Below, piece by piece: positions 32,896 to 41,960 of a stretch of DNA of 64,000 bases. Below the pieces are notes generated by a model that saw only the letters and a list, made by a program, of their open reading frames with translations, did not search any database and was not told the DNA's origin. Source of the stretch: Streptomyces sp. TRM68416 (GTDB lineage Bacteria; Actinomycetota; Actinomycetes; Streptomycetales; Streptomycetaceae); the NCBI RefSeq assembly GCF_014596915.1, contig NZ_JACVWU010000008.1:124001-188000 (forward strand). Direction: 5' to 3'. How positions within the stretch are numbered: position 1 is the stretch's first letter; each line of letters opens with the position of its first letter. The translations under genes were made by a program, and so were the position numbers.

Positions 32896-35349
32896 GTGAC
32901 GAGTACGGACGTGCGGACAGAAGCAGATGACTCGGGACCCAGCGGCTACGCGGCGGCCCGGCTGCGCCTCCTCACCGAGGGGGCGCGGTCCGGGCCGCCG
33001 CGCCGTGCGGCCCTCGCGGAACTGACCGACGACTGGCTCACCGGTCTGTTCGCCGCCGGAGCCGAGGCGGTGCGCGGCGTCTCCCTCATCGCCGTCGGCG
33101 GCTACGGCCGCGGTGAACTCTCCCCACGCAGCGACCTCGACCTGCTGCTCCTGCACGACGGCAGCGACACGGGCGCGGTCGCCGCGCTCGCCGACCGCAT
33201 CTGGTACCCCGTCTGGGACCTCGGCCTCGCCCTCGACCACTCCGTGCGCACCCCCGCCGAGGCCCGCAAGACCGCCGCAGAGGATTTGAAAGTCCAACTC
33301 GGCCTCCTCGACGCCCGCCACATCGCGGGCGACCTCGGACTGACCGCCGGACTGCGCACGGCCGTCCTCGCCGACTGGCGCAACCAGGCACCCAAGCGCC
33401 TGCCCGAGCTCCAGGAGCTGACCGCCGAGCGCGCCGAACGCCAGGGCGAACTGCAGTACCTCCTGGAACCCGACCTCAAGGAGGCCCGCGGCGGCCTCCG
33501 CGACGCCACCATCCTGCGCGCCGTCGCCGCCTCCTGGCTGGCCGACGCCCCGCGCGAGGGCCTCGACGACGCCCGGCGCCGACTGCTCGACGTACGAGAC
33601 GCCCTGCACCTGGCGACCGGGCGCGCGACCGACCGGCTCGCGCTCCAGGAGCAGGACCAGGTCGCCGCCGAGCTCGGCCTGCTCGACGCCGACACCCTGC
33701 TGCGGCAGGTGTACGAGGCGGCGCGGGTCATCTCGTACGCCAGCGATGTCACCTGGCGTGAAGTGGGGCGCGTGCTGCGGTCGCGCGCCGTGCGGCCCCG
33801 GCTGCGCGCCATGCTGGGCGGCGCGAAGCCGCCCGCCGAGCGCTCCCCCCTGGCCGAAGGCGTCGTGGAGCAGGACGGCGAGGTCGTGCTCGCCCGCGCC
33901 GCACGCCCCGAGCGCGACCCCGTACTGCCCCTGCGCGCCGCCGCGGCCGCCGCGCAGGCCGGACTCCCGCTCTCCCTGCACGCCGTACGGCGCCTGGCGG
34001 CCACCACGCGCCCCCTGCCCACGCCCTGGCCCGCCGAGGCCCGCGAGCAGCTGGTCACCCTGCTCGGCTCCGGCCGTCCCACGATCGAGGTCTGGGAGGC
34101 CCTGGAGGCCGAAGGCCTCATCACCCGGCTGCTCCCCGACTGGGAGCGCGTGCGCTGCCGGCCGCAGCGCAACGCCGTCCACATCTGGACCGTCGACCGG
34201 CACCTCATCGAGACGGCCGTCCGCGCCTCCGAGTTCACCCGCCGCGTCCACCGCCCCGACCTGCTCCTGGTCGCCGCCCTCCTGCACGACATCGGCAAGG
34301 GCTGGCCCGGCGACCACTCGGTGGCCGGCGAGATCATCGCCAAGGACGTCGCCGCCCGCATCGGCTTCGACCGCGAGGACGTGGCCGTGCTCTCCACCCT
34401 CGTACGGCATCACCTGCTGCTCGTCGACACCGCCACCCGGCGCGACCTGGAGGACCCGGCCACCGTGCGCGCGGTCGCCGAGGCCGTCGGCTCGCAGGGC
34501 ACCCTGGAACTCCTGCACGCGCTGACCGAGGCGGACGCGCTGGCCACCGGGCCCGCCGCCTGGTCGTCCTGGCGCGGATCCCTCGTCGCCGACCTGGTCA
34601 AACGCGTCTCGGCCGTGCTCGCCGGGGACGCCCCGGAGGAGCCGGAGGCCGCAGCGCCCACCGCCGAACAGGAACGGCTCGCCATCGAGGCGGTGGCGAC
34701 CGGAAGCCCGGTGCTGTCGCTGCGCGCGCAGACCGAGCCGCCGGCTCTCGCGGAGGACCAGCCCTCCGGTGACCCCGAACCGCTCGGCGTGGAGCTGCTG
34801 ATCGCCGTACCCGACCAGCCGGGCGTGCTGCCCGCCGTGTCCGGTGTCCTCGCCATGCACCGGCTGACCGTCCGCACCGCCGAACTGCGTGCCCTGGACC
34901 TCCCCGACGGCGTCGACGGCGCGGTCCTCCTGCTGAACTGGCGGGTCGCCGCCGAGTACGGCTCCCTGCCGCAGGCCGCCCGGCTGCGCGCGGACCTCGT
35001 CCGCGCGCTGGACGGCTCCCTGGACATCGCGGGACGGCTGGCGGAGCGCGACGCGGCCTATCCGCGCCGCCGGGGCGTTGTCGCGCCTCCCGCGCGCGTG
35101 AGCGTCCACCCGACCGCCTCCCGCCTGGCCACGGTCATCGAGGTCCGCGCCCAGGACGCCCCGGGGCTGCTGTTCCGGATCGGGCGGGCGCTGGAGGACG
35201 CGGGGGTGCGGGTGCGCAGCGCGCATGTGTCGACGCTGGGTGCGAACGCGGTGGACGCGTTTTACGTCAACGGCGACAACGGGGCTCCGCTCCCGGCGGA
35301 GGAAGCGGCATCCGTGGCGCGGAAGCTTGAGGAGACCCTGCGGGCGTAA
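32896..35349 (+). CDS. glnD: PII nucleotidyltransferase GlnD
   Basis: 817 residues from GTG with CAGGAG upstream. Bifunctional enzyme that modifies and demodifies GlnK; in Streptomyces it acts as an adenylyltransferase. Domains in order: nucleotidyltransferase with GGYGRGELSPRSDLDLLLL (about 68-86), a helical linker, an HD domain with LLHDIGKGWPGDHS (about 462-475) and two C-terminal ACT domains (about 630-710 and 740-817) that bind glutamine. It completes the amtB-glnK-glnD operon. Confidence 0.96.
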   Translation: MTSTDVRTEADDSGPSGYAAARLRLLTEGARSGPPRRAALAELTDDWLTGLFAAGAEAVRGVSLIAVGGYGRGELSPRSDLDLLLLHDGSDTGAVAALADRIWYPVWDLGLALDHSVRTPAEARKTAAEDLKVQLGLLDARHIAGDLGLTAGLRTAVLADWRNQAPKRLPELQELTAERAERQGELQYLLEPDLKEARGGLRDATILRAVAASWLADAPREGLDDARRRLLDVRDALHLATGRATDRLALQEQDQVAAELGLLDADTLLRQVYEAARVISYASDVTWREVGRVLRSRAVRPRLRAMLGGAKPPAERSPLAEGVVEQDGEVVLARAARPERDPVLPLRAAAAAAQAGLPLSLHAVRRLAATTRPLPTPWPAEAREQLVTLLGSGRPTIEVWEALEAEGLITRLLPDWERVRCRPQRNAVHIWTVDRHLIETAVRASEFTRRVHRPDLLLVAALLHDIGKGWPGDHSVAGEIIAKDVAARIGFDREDVAVLSTLVRHHLLLVDTATRRDLEDPATVRAVAEAVGSQGTLELLHALTEADALATGPAAWSSWRGSLVADLVKRVSAVLAGDAPEEPEAAAPTAEQERLAIEAVATGSPVLSLRAQTEPPALAEDQPSGDPEPLGVELLIAVPDQPGVLPAVSGVLAMHRLTVRTAELRALDLPDGVDGAVLLLNWRVAAEYGSLPQAARLRADLVRALDGSLDIAGRLAERDAAYPRRRGVVAPPARVSVHPTASRLATVIEVRAQDAPGLLFRIGRALEDAGVRVRSAHVSTLGANAVDAFYVNGDNGAPLPAEEAASVARKLEETLRA

Positions 35350-35379
35350 CCCTCCGGTCACGTCATGCGTTCACCGGTT

Positions 35380-35469
35380 GTGTTCCCCGCCGCCGCGGGG
35401 GTGGTCCGATCGTGAACGACGAGCTGGTCACGATCCTTGGTTGCTCCCCGCCGCCGCGGGGGTTCCGTC
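35380..35469. CRISPR. Minimal CRISPR-like unit: two repeats, one 32-base spacer
   Basis: Repeat 1 (35380-35408) is a 29-mer GTGTTCCCCGCCGCCGCGGG continuing GGTGGTCCG, matching the layout of type I-E repeats (GTGTTCCCCGC, loop, GCGGGG, ending CCG). Repeat 2 (35441-35469) keeps the TCCCCGCCGCCGCGGGGGT core but has a diverged right end, as terminal repeats do. Centre-to-centre distance is 61 bases, the type I-E period. The spacer carries an internal inverted repeat (ATCGTGA / TCACGAT). No cas genes are in the window, so this is an orphan unit or a look-alike hairpin pair. Confidence 0.4.
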
Positions 35470-35498
35470 CCCGCCAGCCGATCACGGCAGGCGGGGAC
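35467..35498 (+). terminator. Strong stem-loop after glnD / in the ffh leader
   Basis: GTCCCCGCC-A-GCCG, loop ATCA, CGGC-A-GGCGGGGAC: 13 paired bases with one A-A mismatch, followed by GATTGTCTT. It probably ends the amtB-glnK-glnD transcript and sits 72 bases before ffh. Confidence 0.75.
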
Positions 35499-35569
35499 GA
35501 TTGTCTTGCGCGGCCGGATACCCTGGAAGACGCTCATACTGCCCCCGACTCCCGAGGACCGACGCCGCC

Positions 35570-37120
35570 GTGTTCGATACTCTCTCCGATCGCCTCTCAG
35601 CGACCTTCAAGAATCTGCGCGGCAAGGGGCGTCTGAGTGAGGCGGACATCGACGCCACCGCGCGCGAAATCCGCATCGCTCTCCTCGAAGCGGACGTCGC
35701 CCTGCCCGTCGTACGCACGTTCATCAAGAACGTCAAGGAGCGTGCACTCGGCGCTGAGGTCTCCAAGGCCCTGAACCCTGCCCAGCAGGTGCTCAAGATC
35801 GTCAACGACGAACTTGTCCAGGTGCTCGGCGGCGAGACCCGTCGCCTCCGCTTCGCCAAGCAGCCGCCCACCGTCATCATGCTGGCCGGTCTGCAGGGTG
35901 CCGGTAAGACGACCCTCGCGGGCAAGCTCGGCCACTGGCTGAAGGGGCAGGGCCACTCGCCGCTGCTGGTCGCCTGTGACCTCCAGCGCCCGAACGCCGT
36001 GAACCAGCTCAGCGTCGTCGCCGAGCGCGCCGGTGTGGCCGTCTACGCGCCGGAGCCGGGCAACGGCGTCGGCGACCCGGTCAAGGTCGCCAAGGACTCC
36101 ATCGAGCACGCGAAGGCCCGGGTCCACGACATCGTCATCGTCGACACCGCGGGCCGCCTGGGCATCGACCAGGAGATGATGCAGCAGGCCGCGGACATCC
36201 GCGATGCCGTCAGCCCCGACGAGATCCTTTTCGTCGTCGACGCGATGATCGGTCAGGACGCGGTCAACACCGCCGAGGCCTTCCGGGACGGCGTCGGCTT
36301 CGACGGCGTGGTGCTCTCCAAGCTGGACGGCGACGCCCGCGGTGGTGCGGCGCTGTCGATCCGCCAGATCACCGGCAAGCCGATCATGTTCGCGTCGAAC
36401 GGCGAGAAGCTCGACGACTTCGACGCGTTCCACCCGGACCGGATGGCCTCCCGCATCCTCGACATGGGTGACCTGCTCACCCTGATCGAGCAGGCGGAGA
36501 AGACGTTCAGCCAGGAAGAGGCCGAGAAGATGGCCTCCAAGCTGGCGTCCAAGAAGGGCCAGGACTTCACCCTGGACGACTTCCTGGCCCAGATGGAGCA
36601 GGTCAGGAAGATGGGCAGCATCTCCAAGCTGCTCGGCATGCTGCCCGGCATGGGCCAGATCAAGGACCAGATCAACAACCTCGACGAGCGTGACGTCGAC
36701 CGCACGGCCGCGATCATCAAGTCGATGACCCCGGGCGAGCGCCAGGACCCGACGATCATCAACGGCTCGCGCCGCGCCCGTATCGCCAAGGGTTCCGGTG
36801 TCGAGGTCAGTGCGGTGAAGAACCTCGTCGAGCGGTTCTTCGAGGCCCGCAAGATGATGTCCCGCATGGCCCAGGGCGGCGGCATGCCCGGGATGCCGGG
36901 GATGCCGGGCATGGGCGGTGGTCCCGGCCGTACCAAGAAGCAGCCGAAGAAGGCCAAGGGCAAGCAGCGCTCGGGCAACCCGATGAAGCGCAAGCAGCAG
37001 GAGCAGGAGGAGGCCGCCCGGCGCGCGGCCGCGGCCCAGGGCGGCGCCTTCGGCGTGCCCGGCCAGCAGGCTCCGCAGGACTTCGAACTGCCGGACGAGT
37101 TCAAGAAGTTCATGGGCTGA
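35570..37120 (+). CDS. ffh: Signal recognition particle protein Ffh
   Basis: 516 residues from GTG with GAGGA upstream. Ffh binds 4.5S RNA and signal peptides of nascent membrane and secreted proteins. N domain first, then G domain with GLQGAGKTTLAGKLG (about 107-121), DLQRPNAVNQL, DTAGRLGIDQEMM and SKLDGDARGG; the C-terminal M domain carries KLLGMLPGMGQIKDQ and GSRRARIAKGSG, then a Met/Gly-rich MPGMPGMPGMGGGP and a Lys-rich tail. It pairs with FtsY encoded 7 kb upstream. Confidence 0.97.
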   Translation: MFDTLSDRLSATFKNLRGKGRLSEADIDATAREIRIALLEADVALPVVRTFIKNVKERALGAEVSKALNPAQQVLKIVNDELVQVLGGETRRLRFAKQPPTVIMLAGLQGAGKTTLAGKLGHWLKGQGHSPLLVACDLQRPNAVNQLSVVAERAGVAVYAPEPGNGVGDPVKVAKDSIEHAKARVHDIVIVDTAGRLGIDQEMMQQAADIRDAVSPDEILFVVDAMIGQDAVNTAEAFRDGVGFDGVVLSKLDGDARGGAALSIRQITGKPIMFASNGEKLDDFDAFHPDRMASRILDMGDLLTLIEQAEKTFSQEEAEKMASKLASKKGQDFTLDDFLAQMEQVRKMGSISKLLGMLPGMGQIKDQINNLDERDVDRTAAIIKSMTPGERQDPTIINGSRRARIAKGSGVEVSAVKNLVERFFEARKMMSRMAQGGGMPGMPGMPGMGGGPGRTKKQPKKAKGKQRSGNPMKRKQQEQEEAARRAAAAQGGAFGVPGQQAPQDFELPDEFKKFMG

Positions 37121-37140
37121 CCGAGGGCGGTCCTACGGTG

Positions 37141-37175
37141 CCGGGGGCACCCCTTGTCACAAGGGGCGCCCCCGG
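37141..37175. terminator. Bidirectional terminator between ffh and lipoprotein gene
   Basis: CCGGGGGCACCCCTTG (37141-37156) pairs with CAAGGGGCGCCCCCGG (37160-37175) across a three-base loop with one mismatch, in the short gap between two convergent genes. Confidence 0.8.
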
Positions 37176-37183
37176 TGCCGGTT

Positions 37184-37795
37184 CTAGCCGTTCGGGAACG
37201 TCCAGATGTACGGCTCGCCGTCGGTCTCCGTCCAGTGCACCTCGACGTTCTTGGCGTCGGCGGGTACCAGGTAGGTCTCGCAGAAGGTGTGGCTCTCGCC
37301 CTGCTTCCAGCTCTCCACGTCGTACGGGTCCTCGCAGCCCGCCGCGTCCTCGGCGGCGCCGATGAGGATCGAGCCGCGCCGCCCGTCGGCCCACACCGTG
37401 GTCTCGTCGCCGACCTGGGGCGAGTCGGTGAGCGCGGGGCCGCCCTTGTGGGTGAACTTCACATGGGCGGTGACCAGGACGAGGCCCTTGGCCTTCGCCG
37501 GGTCGGCCACCTGCTTCTGCGCCTCGGCCTCGGTGCTGACGTCGACCTTCTCCGCGAGGATCTCGTACGTGACCTTCCCCGGGTCCTCCTCGTAGGTCCC
37601 CGTGGCGCTCTCGCCGGTCGCCAGCGCGCCCCCGGAGGCGGGCTCGGACGGCGAGGGTTCCGACGCCTCCTTCGCCCCGGAGGTGGCCGGGCTCTTCGCG
37701 TCGGCCTTGTCGTCCCCGCCCCCGCAGGCGGTGAGCGCCAGGGCGAGGACGGCGACGGGCGCGGCGAGACGCAGCGCGGTCTTGCGGTGCAGCAC
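37184..37795 (-). CDS. Secreted lipoprotein of unknown function
   Basis: 203 residues from GTG 37795, with GGAG upstream. The N-terminus is a lipoprotein signal: HRKTALRLAAPVAVLALALT then the lipobox cysteine (LTAC, about residue 25) and GGGDDKADAK. A Ser/Glu/Pro-rich linker follows (about 30-65). The mature domain (about 70-203) contains TYEILAEKVDVSTEAEAQ and GLVLVTAHVKFTHKGGPAL, a pattern like DUF4352-type beta-sandwich lipoproteins, with two further cysteines (GCEDPYDVE and TFCETYL) that could form a disulfide. Its role is unknown. Confidence 0.85.
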   Translation of the reverse strand: MLHRKTALRLAAPVAVLALALTACGGGDDKADAKSPATSGAKEASEPSPSEPASGGALATGESATGTYEEDPGKVTYEILAEKVDVSTEAEAQKQVADPAKAKGLVLVTAHVKFTHKGGPALTDSPQVGDETTVWADGRRGSILIGAAEDAAGCEDPYDVESWKQGESHTFCETYLVPADAKNVEVHWTETDGEPYIWTFPNG

Positions 37796-37936
37796 AACAA
37801 CTCCTGTATGCAGATGTGTAGGTCCCCCGAGCAAAGCGTCAGGCTAGGGGGACGGTGTGCGGGCGGGCGCGGCGAGAGGCTTTCCGCGCGGCTTCCTTCA
37901 CACCATTCACACGTGCATCCACAGGGTGTTTCCCGC

Positions 37937-38794
37937 TCAGGGGACTCGGGCCACCAGGTACCGGAAGACGTTCGGCATCCACACCGTCCCGTCCCGCCGC
38001 TGGTACGGGTGCAGTGCCTCCGTCAGCTCCTTGTCCACCTGCGCCCGGTCCGTGGCGGCGACGGCCGCGTCGAAGAGTCCGGTCGACAGCAGTCCGCGTA
38101 CGGCGTTGTCGATGTCGGCGTAGCCGAAGGGGCAGGTCACCCGTCCGGAGCCGTCGGGCCTCAGCCCCGCCCGCTGGGCGACCTCCTCCAGGTCGTCGCG
38201 GAGGGCGGGGCGCCAACTGCCCGTGCTGCGCAGTGGGTCGGCCAGTTTCGTGGCCACGCGCAGCACGGACGACGTGGTGCAGCGTTCCGGCGGACCCCAG
38301 CCGGCCAGCACCACGGGCGCCCCGCGCTCGGCGAGCGGCTTCGCCCCTTCGAGCAGCTCGCCGAGTCCCTCCGAGTCGCCCGCGAGGCACCCGATGGGCT
38401 CGAAGGCGGTCACCAGGGTGTACGCGGGCGTCTCCGCGTCGGCCGCGTCCTGTGGTGAGCCGTCGATGAGTCGGGTGTCGGCACGCGCGCGCGTGCCCCA
38501 CGCCTCGGGTATCAACCGCTGCCGGGCGAGGTCCAGCCGTTCAGGGGAGGAGGGCTCGACGCCGGTGACGGCGGCTCCGCGCGACGCCGCCATCAGCAGG
38601 GCGAGCCCCGATCCGCAGCCGAGGCCCAGCAGGCGCGTGCCGGGGCCCACTTCCAGCCGCTCGTAGACGGCTTCGTAGAGCGGAACCAGCATCCGCTCCT
38701 GGATCTCGGACCAGTCACGCGCGCGTGCACACAGGTCCACACGGGGTTTCGGTCCCGCGTGAGACAGGTGTTGCCGCACGAGCGTAGGTGTCAT
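37937..38794 (-). CDS. SAM-dependent methyltransferase of unknown substrate
   Basis: 285 residues from ATG 38794. Class I methyltransferase: RLLGLGCGSGLALLMAASRG (motif I, about 54-73), VTGVEPSSPERLDLARQR (acidic loop), and LVTAFEPIGCLAG in the motif IV region. The ending VWMPNVFRYLVARVP resembles small-molecule or ubiquinone/biotin-type methyltransferases. It is the first gene of a minus-strand pair with the lipoprotein (141-base gap) and divergent from proS. No pathway partner is visible. Confidence 0.8.
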   Translation of the reverse strand: MTPTLVRQHLSHAGPKPRVDLCARARDWSEIQERMLVPLYEAVYERLEVGPGTRLLGLGCGSGLALLMAASRGAAVTGVEPSSPERLDLARQRLIPEAWGTRARADTRLIDGSPQDAADAETPAYTLVTAFEPIGCLAGDSEGLGELLEGAKPLAERGAPVVLAGWGPPERCTTSSVLRVATKLADPLRSTGSWRPALRDDLEEVAQRAGLRPDGSGRVTCPFGYADIDNAVRGLLSTGLFDAAVAATDRAQVDKELTEALHPYQRRDGTVWMPNVFRYLVARVP

Positions 38795-38993
38795 CGAAAG
38801 CGCCCCAATCAGCCGAGAGTTGCCGCTGTAACCCGATTCCGTAGCCCCCGTGACGTGCGCTCGTTCTTCCCCCGTATGCCAGGAAACTCCGCGCTCGACC
38901 CGGCGTCCAGGGGTTGTCGGGCGCGGCTTGTGGGCGGACCGTGCCTGTGGCAAAAATTCACATTCCGGCAACGTCGGCCCGTACCATCGCGCC

Positions 38994-40406
38994 ATGGCGA
39001 AAGCACCCGTTCTCACGCCGCGGGCCGAAGACTTCCCGCGCTGGTACCAGGATCTGATCAACAAGGCCGAGCTGGCCGACAACGGCCCGGTGCGCGGCAC
39101 CATGGTGATCCGACCGTACGGCTACGGGCTGTGGGAGCGGATGCAGGCGGAGATGGACGCCCGCATCAAGGAGACGGGTACGCAGAACGCGTACTTCCCG
39201 CTGTTGATCCCGCAGTCCTACTTCGCCAAGGAGGCGGACCACGTCGAGGGGTTCGCGCCCGAGCTGGCGGTCGTCACGCACGGCGGCGGCAAGGAGCTGG
39301 AGGAGCCGGCGGTCGTACGGCCCACCTCCGAGATGATCATCAACGACTACTTCTCGAAGTGGGTGCAGAGCTACCGCGACCTGCCCCTGCTGATCAACCA
39401 GTGGGCGAACGTGGTCCGTTGGGAGCTGCGGCCCAGGCTGTTCCTGCGCACCACGGAGTTCCTCTGGCAGGAGGGCCACACCGCGCACGCCACGTTCGAG
39501 GACGCCCGGGACTTCGCCGCGCACATCCACCGCCGGGTGTACGAGGACTTCATGGTCAACGTCCTCGCCATGGACGTCGTTCCCGGCCGCAAGACCGTCA
39601 AGGAGCGGTTCGCGGGCGCCCTCAACACCCTCACGCTCGAAGGCATGATGGGCGACGGCAAGGCCCTGCAGATGGCCACCAGCCATGAGCTGGGCCAGAA
39701 CTTCGCCAAGGCGTTCAACACCTCGTACCTGTCGAAGGAGGGCAAGCAGGAGCTCGTCTGGCAGACCTCCTGGGGTTCGACCACCCGCATGATCGGCGCC
39801 CTGGTGATGACTCACGGGGATGACAACGGCCTGCGTGTCCCGCCGCGGCTGGCGCAGATCCAGGCCGTCGTGCTCGCGATCAAGGGCGACGAGGCGGTTC
39901 TGGCCAAGGTCCGCGAGATCGGCGACCGGCTGGCGGCGGCGGGCGTCCGCGTCCAGGTCGACGACCGCACGGACACCCCCTTCGGGCGTCGTGCCGTCGA
40001 CTGGGAGCTCAAGGGCGTGCCGGTACGGATCGAGATCGGGCCCCGCGACCTGGAGAACGGCACCGCGATGCTGGCCCGGCGCATCCCGGGCGGCAAGGAG
40101 CCGGTGGCCGTCGACGCCCTCGTGGAACTGCTCCCCAAGGTCCTGGAGGAGGACCAGGCGCTGCTGCTGGAGCAGTCCCGAGCGCGGCGCGAGTCCCGCA
40201 CGACCGACGTGTCGACGATCGAGGAGGCGGTCGAAGCGGCCGCCACCGGCTGGGCGCGCATCCCGTGGGCGGACCTCGGCGCGGAGGGCGAGGCCAGGCT
40301 GGCCGAGCAGGCGGTGACCGTACGGTGTCTGGTCGCCGAGGACGGGTCGGTGCCGCAGGACGAGGACGCGCCCGGTAACGTCGCGATCGTCGCACGCGCT
40401 TACTGA
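38994..40406 (+). CDS. proS: Prolyl-tRNA synthetase, short (eukaryote/archaeon-like) type
   Basis: 470 residues. Class II synthetase charging tRNA-Pro. Motif 2 is in LINQWANVVRWELRPRLFLRTTEFLWQEGHTA, split around residues 128-160, and motif 3 in GALVMTHGDDNGLRVPPRLA. It lacks the large editing insertion of the classical bacterial enzyme (usually about 570 residues) and instead matches the archaeal/eukaryal short form. Streptomycetes usually also have a bacterial-type ProRS elsewhere, so this may be a second copy. The ATG at 38994 lies at the end of a divergent promoter region of 199 bases. Confidence 0.95.
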   Translation: MAKAPVLTPRAEDFPRWYQDLINKAELADNGPVRGTMVIRPYGYGLWERMQAEMDARIKETGTQNAYFPLLIPQSYFAKEADHVEGFAPELAVVTHGGGKELEEPAVVRPTSEMIINDYFSKWVQSYRDLPLLINQWANVVRWELRPRLFLRTTEFLWQEGHTAHATFEDARDFAAHIHRRVYEDFMVNVLAMDVVPGRKTVKERFAGALNTLTLEGMMGDGKALQMATSHELGQNFAKAFNTSYLSKEGKQELVWQTSWGSTTRMIGALVMTHGDDNGLRVPPRLAQIQAVVLAIKGDEAVLAKVREIGDRLAAAGVRVQVDDRTDTPFGRRAVDWELKGVPVRIEIGPRDLENGTAMLARRIPGGKEPVAVDALVELLPKVLEEDQALLLEQSRARRESRTTDVSTIEEAVEAAATGWARIPWADLGAEGEARLAEQAVTVRCLVAEDGSVPQDEDAPGNVAIVARAY

Positions 40407-40666
40407 GTACGAAGGGGGAGGCGCGAGAGCGACCGAAAGGCCTCTTGCGCCCCTGCCGGTCACCGGCACCCCGGCGCGCGGAGACGGCGTACGCGCCGGT
40501 GCGTACGTCAGGCTACGCACCGGCTTGGTACGAGACGCGAGGCTTCTCCGCAGATCGGCGCACCCGCCCTCGTCGGGACGCATCAGCGGCAACTGACGGG
40601 TACGTGCAAATTATTTGGGATGGCCCGGAATCGGAACACAGGGGCACTCCGGCTCGTTGTCATTAC

Positions 40667-41269
40667 GTGAGCACGACACAGACACCACCTGTTCTCGCCG
40701 CAGAGCTGGCGCAGGCGTGGGCCGACATTCAGCGGCACCACCCCGAGCTGCCGGATCTCGCCGCGCCTGAGTCCCTGATCGGGGAGTCGTCGTCCGCGTG
40801 CGGGCACGAACTCTCCTTCGAGCGCCTGCTCCACGAGGCGGTGCACGGCATCGCCGCCGCCCGTGGAGTACGCGACACCTCCCGTGCCGGCCGCTACCAC
40901 AACCGCAGATTCCTGGCCATCGCCGAGGAGCTGGGTCTGGACCATTCCGAGGAGCCGCACCCGAGCAGCGGTTTCTCCCTGGTCACGCTCAACCCCGAGG
41001 CCAAGCGCCGCTACCGTCCGACCATCGAACGCCTCCAGCGCGCCCTGAAGGCCCACACCGCGGCCACGTCCGCGGACACCAGCCGCACCTTCCGCGGCCC
41101 GGCCGCCCGCCACGGCTCCTCCGGCGGCGGCGTCAGGGTCAAGGCCGTGTGCGACTGCGGCCGCAATGTGCGCGTCGTCCCGTCCGTCCTGGCGCAGGCG
41201 CCCATCGTCTGCGGGGGGTGCGGAAAGCCGTTCCGGATCCCCGAGGTGGTGGGCGCGGCGGCGAGCTGA
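40667..41269 (+). CDS. SprT-like putative zinc metalloprotein
   Basis: 200 residues from GTG. Contains LHEAVHGIAAARGV (about residues 48-61) with an HExxH zinc-binding motif (HEAVH), then AGRYHNRRFLAIAEELGL, the arrangement seen in SprT-like domains. A C-terminal zinc ribbon follows: CDCGRNVRV ... CGGCGKPF (about 165-190). Such proteins are putative metallopeptidases; eukaryotic SPRTN cuts DNA-protein crosslinks, but no function is established for this actinobacterial group. The 260-base gap upstream holds no other gene, and no clear ribosome binding site is visible. Confidence 0.75.
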   Translation: MSTTQTPPVLAAELAQAWADIQRHHPELPDLAAPESLIGESSSACGHELSFERLLHEAVHGIAAARGVRDTSRAGRYHNRRFLAIAEELGLDHSEEPHPSSGFSLVTLNPEAKRRYRPTIERLQRALKAHTAATSADTSRTFRGPAARHGSSGGGVRVKAVCDCGRNVRVVPSVLAQAPIVCGGCGKPFRIPEVVGAAAS

Positions 41270-41535
41270 GGCTGCGGCTGCTCGTGGCAGCCGCAGCGCC
41301 GGGCCGCACCCGTCGTACGGTCACCTCCACGCCGGGTGCGCCCCAGCCCTGCCCGTCCGCATGCCCTCGGTCCGACGGGGCCCGCAGGGTGTGGCACAAT
41401 GGCTAGCTGTACTCGACAGCCGCACAGGACCCCTCTCTCCTCCGGCTGACGCGTCCATCGGGCACTCGGGTACCGCAACCCCACGCGGCAGTCTCGCCGT
41501 GCCCAACCACGTCAAATCCAGGAGAACCCACTCCC

Positions 41536-41955
41536 GTGGCAGTCAAGATCAAGCTGAAGCGTCTGGGCAAGATCCGTTCGCCTCACTACCGCATCGTCGT
41601 CGCCGACTCCCGCACCCGTCGTGACGGCCGTGCGATCGAGGAGATCGGTCTGTACCACCCGGTGCAGAACCCCTCGCGCATCGAGGTCAACGCCGAGCGT
41701 GTGGCGTACTGGCTCTCCGTCGGCGCCCAGCCGACCGAGCCCGTGCTCGCCATCCTCAAGAAGACCGGCGACTGGCAGAAGTTCAAGGGCGAGCCCGCCC
41801 CGGCTCCGCTGCTGCAGCCGGCCGCCAAGGCCGCGCGTCCCTCGTTCGAGGCCCTGGGTGGCGACGACGAGGGCAAGGGTGAGGCCATCACCCAGAAGAA
41901 GAAGGCTGAGAAGAAGGACGAGGCGGCTGCCGAGTCCGCGTCGACCGAGGCCTGA
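41536..41955 (+). CDS. rpsP: 30S ribosomal protein S16
   Basis: 139 residues from GTG with CAGGAGAA upstream. AVKIKLKRLGKIRSPHYRIV is the typical S16 N-terminus. The core ends near residue 85; a Lys/Glu/Ala-rich tail (KKKAEKKDEAAAESASTEA) follows, as usual in actinobacteria. First gene of the rpsP-khpA-rimM-trmD-rplS cluster. The 266-base gap upstream probably holds the promoter, but I cannot pick a convincing -35/-10 pair. Confidence 0.97.
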   Translation: MAVKIKLKRLGKIRSPHYRIVVADSRTRRDGRAIEEIGLYHPVQNPSRIEVNAERVAYWLSVGAQPTEPVLAILKKTGDWQKFKGEPAPAPLLQPAAKAARPSFEALGGDDEGKGEAITQKKKAEKKDEAAAESASTEA

Positions 41956-41960
41956 GCAGC

